From an uncultured Porphyromonas sp. (GTDB lineage Bacteria > Bacteroidota > Bacteroidia > Bacteroidales > Porphyromonadaceae), in the NCBI RefSeq assembly GCF_938039215.1, contig NZ_CALHVI010000005.1:1-64000 (forward strand): 64,000 nt of DNA, read 5' to 3'. The notes beneath the pieces are model-generated. The model worked only from the letters and a program-made list of their open reading frames with translations. It had not been told where the DNA came from and ran no database searches. Made by a program: the position numbers and the translations under genes. This document shows positions 59,497 through 64,000 of this stretch, in pieces. The number at the start of each line of letters is the position of its first letter. The first letter of the stretch is position 1.

Positions 59497-60813
59497 CTAG
59501 GGAATGAAGTAGAAGCCTGCGGGGAAGGCATTCACCTTCTCACGCTTGAAGAGGAGACTCCCGTCGGGATTGAGGACGAGGGTAATGTTCTTCTTGTAGG
59601 TGCCCCAGTCCCCGAAGGAAGCGAAGTAGATATGTCCCGTCTTGGGATCTACACCGAGGCTATTGTAGTAGATCTTCGCCTCAGAGTCTAGCTTCAGGAT
59701 ATCCACGATCTCCTTGGTTTCATTCTTAGAGAAGTCGTGGCGGTAGATGACAGGCTTCTGCTCCGTGAAGAAGATCTGATTGTCTTGAGCGAAGATCGCT
59801 GAGGTCGCCGTCCATCCCTTAGATAGAGACTGAGTCGTGGTATGCTTCTCGAGGATCTTGACCTCCGAAGCTGATACGCTTAGCTTGGCAAGGGTGTTGG
59901 GCTCGGAGTAAGAGAGCCAGAGCTGACCATTAGGAGCAAGCGCAAGCCCCGAGGGAGAGCCTTCGGGAAGAGCGAATGTCTGCTTCACCTGCCCATCTTG
60001 GAGCACAAGGAGCTTCTTAGTCGAAGTCGTCGCTACGACGAGATCACCGATGGTAGCCATGCGGAGTTTATTGGCCTTATCCGTGCCAGGGATGAGGTTG
60101 AAGCGTCCATCCTCCGTACCGCTATAGATCCCGCTGTTACCTCTGAGGTAGATGCGACCATTGACGACCGCGATATGTGTAGGCCAGTCGGCAGCGGTTT
60201 TAGGATCGTTGATGATCTTGATCTTCTCCAGCGTCTTAGCATCAGCGATGGTCAGCATCCCTTCGCCGCCATTCTTAGGTCCATTCTGAGAGAGGATGTA
60301 GACCTTACCATTGGCGAAAGCCATATCCTGACAGACATTACCCAGCTTCGTGCCATTGACACGGATGTAGGCGCTATCGAGGACGAACTTCTTCGAGGCA
60401 TCGATATAGGTGAGTGTACCCGTCTCATTGCTCATGTTCCCTTCGTTGAGGAGGAAGGCTCCCGAGGTGAAGCGAGCGGCGACAGAGAAGTCCTTGCTTA
60501 CCTTGCCCCCATTGCGCTTATCGACAAGATCAACCTTGTAGCTTCCAGTGCGGGGCTGAGTGAAGGCATAGTCCTTGCCTTCGGCGACTTCCTTACCATT
60601 GACTACCCAAGTGAGCTTGGCATCAGCCTTAGCTCCCTGAGCAGAGAGGCGCACTGTGTCGAACTGCAGGAGGCTCGTCGTCTTAGCCTCGATCGTAAAT
60701 CCAGGCTGAGGAGTGGGAGTAGGGGTAGGCTTGGGCGAAGGATCATCCTTCTTACAAGCTGTTGCTAGGCTGAGGATACCAGCGATCCCAGCGAGGAGGA
60801 GTTTCTTATTCAT
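59497..60813 (-). CDS. DUF5074/YncE-like beta-propeller lipoprotein
   Basis: A 438-residue lipoprotein (lipobox SLATAC, Cys at about residue 20, then a Pro/Thr linker). After an Ig-like segment (about 38-110) the propeller begins with GAFLLNEGNMSNETGTLTYI (about 118-137), the characteristic NEGNM opening of DUF5074 proteins. Blades with VYILSQNGP, KVYIL and IYLRGNSGIY follow. It lies 27 bases after the 60841 gene. A second copy of the fold is at 61932, so the locus has two propellers. A surface ligand-capture role like BtuG is inferred. Confidence 0.82.
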   Translation of the reverse strand: MNKKLLLAGIAGILSLATACKKDDPSPKPTPTPTPQPGFTIEAKTTSLLQFDTVRLSAQGAKADAKLTWVVNGKEVAEGKDYAFTQPRTGSYKVDLVDKRNGGKVSKDFSVAARFTSGAFLLNEGNMSNETGTLTYIDASKKFVLDSAYIRVNGTKLGNVCQDMAFANGKVYILSQNGPKNGGEGMLTIADAKTLEKIKIINDPKTAADWPTHIAVVNGRIYLRGNSGIYSGTEDGRFNLIPGTDKANKLRMATIGDLVVATTSTKKLLVLQDGQVKQTFALPEGSPSGLALAPNGQLWLSYSEPNTLAKLSVSASEVKILEKHTTTQSLSKGWTATSAIFAQDNQIFFTEQKPVIYRHDFSKNETKEIVDILKLDSEAKIYYNSLGVDPKTGHIYFASFGDWGTYKKNITLVLNPDGSLLFKREKVNAFPAGFYFIP

Positions 60814-60840
60814 GTTATGGTGAATTTAGGTTTGCCTTGT

Positions 60841-61929
60841 CTATCTAGTGGGGATGTCCTCGTTGAGGAGGTGGAGGTCATTGACCCCTGCGACTTCGGT
60901 CGAGCATTCGCCGAGCCAACCATTGACTTGGTTGATCCCCGTGTGGATGCGGATGAAATCAATGCCAGGGAGATGCACCTTGCGACCATACTTGTCGATG
61001 GCCCAGTCAATATCGATAGCGGAGTCGGCTAGGTCGTTCTTCTCATTGTCTACATAGCCGTAGCGGAACTTGAAGAGGACATAGTAGCGCCCTACCCCAC
61101 TCTGGTCTCGGGCGTTCTGTGGGAGGCGTGTACCACGGAGGGTGAGCTTATCTCCCTTGATCCACTTGGGGTAATAGGACTGGCTGTGGAAGGTATTCTT
61201 AGGTAGCCAACCGGAGCCCCCCTTATTGTCCGTCCAGTGTACGTACTGCACGATCCCGACGAAGGGGACACCCGTGTCGGGAGACATCTCTTCCTTGGTA
61301 GGACGTTCGTAGGTCATCTCGTAGTCTCGGTAGAAGTTCATGTCCGAGCCTGGGACAGACTTCACGAGGTTGTACCAAGGCTCCTTAGTGTGATCCACGT
61401 GGGCACTACCCTCGATCTCATACCATTCGTCTTCGTCGGGCTTACCGTTGCGGTTCACGTCGTAGGCGACCATGATCACACCTGGTTCGCAGCTGCCACC
61501 ATCGTAGGGTTGCTCATTCTGGTCACCATAGAAGGCATTCCCTAGGACACGGAAGTCACGTTTGCCTGGGACATTGAGGATGGTATGGTCGAAGCCTACG
61601 GTGATGTAACCACCAAAGCCACCGAGGGTGACGAGGCTACGTTGGTTGTCGGCGAGGTATTCAAGCGCCTTCTCGTTCATCTTCTCCTGAGTATCCCCGT
61701 CTTCGTACTCGGGGAGCTTGTTGGTGAACTGCCCAACGGCTGGCATATACTCGAGGACTCGAGTGATGTAAGGCGTAGCGTTGGGATTGACCTCTGGCTT
61801 AGGGAAGACAGGGACAGGTGGGATGACGGGAGGCTTGGGAGCCTCATCCTTCTTACAGGATACGAAGGCGACAGAGCTTAGAGCTAGGAGCGCCATCAGG
61901 AGGGAGCTCCAGGAATGAATGGGTTTCAT
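60841..61929 (-). CDS. Surface lipoprotein of a corrinoid-locus type
   Basis: A 362-residue lipoprotein, lipobox AFVSC (Cys at about residue 25), with a short Pro-rich linker. The segment TPYITRVLEYMPAVGQFTNK (about 51-70) and the following LGGFGGYITVGFDHTILN resemble the PKD-labelled cell-surface proteins that accompany TonB receptor plus DUF5074 genes in Bacteroides; I recall these from corrinoid loci. The remainder is beta-rich with aspartate-rich loops (DVNRNGKPDEDEWYEI), which may bind calcium. It starts 2 bases after the propeller gene, so one transcript. The ligand is unknown. Confidence 0.75.
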   Translation of the reverse strand: MKPIHSWSSLLMALLALSSVAFVSCKKDEAPKPPVIPPVPVFPKPEVNPNATPYITRVLEYMPAVGQFTNKLPEYEDGDTQEKMNEKALEYLADNQRSLVTLGGFGGYITVGFDHTILNVPGKRDFRVLGNAFYGDQNEQPYDGGSCEPGVIMVAYDVNRNGKPDEDEWYEIEGSAHVDHTKEPWYNLVKSVPGSDMNFYRDYEMTYERPTKEEMSPDTGVPFVGIVQYVHWTDNKGGSGWLPKNTFHSQSYYPKWIKGDKLTLRGTRLPQNARDQSGVGRYYVLFKFRYGYVDNEKNDLADSAIDIDWAIDKYGRKVHLPGIDFIRIHTGINQVNGWLGECSTEVAGVNDLHLLNEDIPTR

Positions 61930-61931
61930 AG

Positions 61932-63107
61932 CTATTTGGGGTCTTTGGGTTGAAGTTGTTTGCGTGTGAAGGCGAAGTGTGCAGGGATGTCACCCGTCTT
62001 GACGGACCACTTGCGTGTACCGGTCTTGAGATCATAGCAGTGGAGTCTGCCTGGGGTGACATAGTTCTTAGCGTCGGTGACATAGAATTCACCACGCTCC
62101 CGATTGGTAGCGATGCCGTAGGGGATCTTGATATCCTTAGCTGTGCCGTCCTTGATGAAGTCTCGGTCGATGACCTTTTGGGTCTTGGTGTCGATGACGG
62201 TATAGCTGATGGTATTCTCCCCAGTGAGGTAGCTCCACTCGGTGCTGTAGACGAAGAGGGAGTCTCCGGAGAGGGTCATGTTGGAGCAAGAGACATCGAG
62301 GGTCTTGGTCACCTTCTCGGTCTTGGGGTCGAAGACGAACATCTTCGAGGGGACATGATAGTAGTCCCCACGAGAAGATACCCAGATCTTCCCGTAGTTG
62401 TCGAGCTCTAGGCGGTGGAGGTTGATCGCCACATCGACCTTCTTCTCTTCGGTGAAGGTCTTCAGGTCGATGATGGAGATGGTCTTGTCGTAGTTGGGGA
62501 CGCGGTAGCCACCCGAGTTAGCGACATAGAGCTTGTCGCCGTAGATGACGATCTCGTCGGGCTGGTAGCCTACGGGGCACTCCGCTACGACTTTGAGGGT
62601 AGCGGTATCGACCTTGGCGACATAGCCTAGTCGTGCATTGGGGTCGATCTTCACGGGGCCAGCATAGGAGCTGACATAGGCAAAGCCATCCTTGAAGACG
62701 ATGTAGCGGCAGTTAGGGATAGAGATCTTCCCGATGTGCTTGGCTGTATTCACGTCCATGACCTCGATGAGGTGAGAGACGTTGATGACGGCGTAGAGAC
62801 GGTTGCCGTAGATCTGCAGGTCGTTGCCTACGTCACCGAGCTCCTTGACGACTCCGGGATTGCGCTCCGCATAGATATTGCGGGTGTACTTACCAGTCTC
62901 GTAGTCGTAGTAGTCGAGGGTGGACTTATTGGAGCCCATGTTTGCCTCGTTGAGGAGGAAGAAGCCCTTAATAGGGCCTGCAGGTTCTGGCTTCCCCCCT
63001 TGTTCTTCGGTAGAGGGGATGATCTCATCCTCCTTGCGGCAGGAGGAGAGGGAGAGAGCAAAGATGCCTACCCAGAGGAGTAAGCGGGTGATGGATGAAG
63101 TCTTCAT
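61932..63107 (-). CDS. BtuG-like DUF5074 beta-propeller lipoprotein
   Basis: From the ATG at 63107 this is a 391-residue lipoprotein with a normal signal (MKTSSITRLLLWVGIFAL) and lipobox LSSC. The first blade opens with GFFLLNEANMGSNKSTLDYY and continues NIYAERNPGVVKELGDVGND, closely resembling what I recall of Bacteroides BtuG, the surface lipoprotein that captures vitamin B12 for BtuB. Repeated LYAV, LYVANSG and IWVSSRG blade strands follow. An alternative ATG at 63122 overlaps the upstream stop as ATGA and is plausible. It is directly downstream of a TonB receptor gene, as BtuG is of BtuB. Naming it BtuG is inference by similarity and order. Confidence 0.75.
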   Translation of the reverse strand: MKTSSITRLLLWVGIFALSLSSCRKEDEIIPSTEEQGGKPEPAGPIKGFFLLNEANMGSNKSTLDYYDYETGKYTRNIYAERNPGVVKELGDVGNDLQIYGNRLYAVINVSHLIEVMDVNTAKHIGKISIPNCRYIVFKDGFAYVSSYAGPVKIDPNARLGYVAKVDTATLKVVAECPVGYQPDEIVIYGDKLYVANSGGYRVPNYDKTISIIDLKTFTEEKKVDVAINLHRLELDNYGKIWVSSRGDYYHVPSKMFVFDPKTEKVTKTLDVSCSNMTLSGDSLFVYSTEWSYLTGENTISYTVIDTKTQKVIDRDFIKDGTAKDIKIPYGIATNRERGEFYVTDAKNYVTPGRLHCYDLKTGTRKWSVKTGDIPAHFAFTRKQLQPKDPK

Positions 63108-63118
63108 AGCGGTGGAGG

Positions 63119-64000
63119 TCATAGTGTGTAGTCGATCTTGAGCTTGGTGTTGATACCAGGCATCGGATAGGAGCGCACGACTTCGTACTGTTGGTTGAGG
63201 AGGTTGTTGACCTCGGCGGTGAGTCGTAGGCTGTGCTTCTTCAGAGAGAAGAGGCGGGAGAGGGAGAGATCGCTGGTGTACCAAGGGCGGGTATAGTTCT
63301 CTCGGATGTTGGCGCTGGCATCGTAGCGCTCTCCCGTATAGATGAAGCTGTAGTTGAGATCCCACCCTTGCCAAGCAAGAGATACGATGGCCGAGCCACT
63401 ATGCCAAGGGATATAGGGGATCTGCCCTCCATAATAGGTGTCGGAGGGATCGGTAAGGTCTTGGGCTCGCTGGTAAGTATATGTGAGGCGTGAGGAGGCA
63501 CGAACTTTGCCGAAGCGCCAGCCTGTCTCAAGGGCTAGATCTATCCCTCGGATGCGGACATGCCCGAGGTTGACCATCGTCCACTGGAACTGGTTGGAGG
63601 TGGGCATGGCGATGATCTTGTCATCGACATAGTTGAGGTAGCCATCCACCTGCACCTCGAGGCTACGGAGCACACCACGACTGAAGGGCTTGGTATAGAC
63701 CAACCCGAGGTCGTACTGGGTCGTGTACTCGGGGCGGAGGTATTTATTCCCGATGAAGGTATAGTAGAGATCGTTGAAGGTGGGCATGCGGAATATCCGC
63801 TTGTAGAAGCCTCTTAGGCTCAGCTCACGATGAGCCCACGGCTTGTAGCTGAGGATGAAGGTAGGAGTCCACTCGCTCTTCTCGGGGGCTTGTCCGTCCT
63901 TGGCCTTCGTCCAGTCGTGTACGTAGGTGTGGAGGAGGCTCGCCTGCGCCTTGAGTCCTCGGTAGGTGAAGTCGGAGGCGAGGGCGGTGAGTGCCGTGAG
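63119..64000 (-). CDS. TonB-dependent outer-membrane receptor, C-terminal part (BtuB-like), cut by window edge
   Basis: The visible 293 residues are the C-terminal barrel of a TonB-dependent receptor; the frame stays open to 64000, so the N-terminal plug is outside the window. Evidence: GFYKRIFRMPTFNDLYYTFIG, the typical TonB receptor strand, then NKYLRPEYTTQYDLGL, and a C terminus ending in the TonB-receptor pattern NNLLNQQYEVVRSYPMPG with terminal DYTL. The FRMPTFNDLYYT block is common in BtuB-type Bacteroidetes receptors. The stop overlaps a downstream ATG (ATGA). A cobalamin riboswitch, if present, would be upstream, beyond 64000. Confidence 0.88.
   Translation of the reverse strand, partial: LTALTALASDFTYRGLKAQASLLHTYVHDWTKAKDGQAPEKSEWTPTFILSYKPWAHRELSLRGFYKRIFRMPTFNDLYYTFIGNKYLRPEYTTQYDLGLVYTKPFSRGVLRSLEVQVDGYLNYVDDKIIAMPTSNQFQWTMVNLGHVRIRGIDLALETGWRFGKVRASSRLTYTYQRAQDLTDPSDTYYGGQIPYIPWHSGSAIVSLAWQGWDLNYSFIYTGERYDASANIRENYTRPWYTSDLSLSRLFSLKKHSLRLTAEVNNLLNQQYEVVRSYPMPGINTKLKIDYTL

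Noticed and set aside
63119..64000. Search for a cobalamin riboswitch
   Set aside because: Its expected place is upstream of the TonB receptor, outside the window; none is seen inside it.

Overview
The window reads as a chromosomal segment of a moderately GC-rich Bacteroidales, most like Porphyromonas. The reasons are a RagA/RagB (SusC/SusD) pair, a BtuG/DUF5074-type surface locus, many SPII lipoproteins, a DUF3127 protein, a murC-ftsQ-ftsA-ftsZ run, and Bacteroidetes -7 promoter boxes (TAnnTTTG) 30-50 bases before many genes. No tRNA, rRNA, transposase, phage gene or CRISPR array was recognised. Species assignment is inference.

Layout. 0.4-9.1 kb: ychF, mnmG, uvrC, dtd, a secreted protein, a sugar O-acetyltransferase and a CCA-adding-type nucleotidyltransferase, all on +. 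Two parS-like palindromes lie in this stretch. 9.3-11.9 kb: alpha-glucan phosphorylase on -. 12.0-14.3 kb: a palindromic repeat cluster, then an AT-richer AAA ATPase/RloB pair (AbiL-like defence). 14.4-22.8 kb: a secreted protein, murC-ftsQ-ftsA-ftsZ with ATGA overlaps, a HAD-like hydrolase, a lipoprotein and an AlkD-like protein. 23.3-25.1 kb: a TPR protein with near-identical 46-residue repeats. 25.6-29.6 kb: glyS, a lipoprotein, surE and lpxB. 29.6-30.37 kb: a long non-coding region rich in TTATCC motifs with an AT-rich block, a candidate replication origin. 30.4-34.4 kb: a ROK kinase, a NUDIX protein, a BASS transporter and an exported alpha/beta hydrolase.

34.6-36.1 kb: an overlapping GNAT-PUA-like/ASCH gene pair. 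36.3-39.3 kb: xseB-ispD-recG on -. 39.5-40.8 kb: an AT-rich two-gene module of a TIR-domain protein with a conserved catalytic-type glutamate and a small three-helix membrane protein, with its own promoter and terminator. 41.0-42.2 kb: queA. 42.3-47.5 kb: a SusC/SusD pair. 47.8-51.6 kb: a phosphoethanolamine transferase, rlmH, a DUF3127 protein with an SSB-like tip, and trpS. 52.6-53.9 kb: mazG-deoC. 54.1-64.0 kb: a D-Ala-D-Ala dipeptidase, then surface lipoproteins (unknown, BspA-type LRR, plant-type LRR, two DUF5074 propellers, one surface protein) downstream of a TonB-dependent receptor that runs off the right edge. This last block resembles a BtuB/BtuG corrinoid-uptake locus.

The observations most worth following are the TIR/membrane-protein module, the GNAT/ASCH pair (possible acetylation writer/eraser or toxin/antitoxin), the candidate oriC with nearby parS-like sites, and two families of dispersed non-coding repeats.
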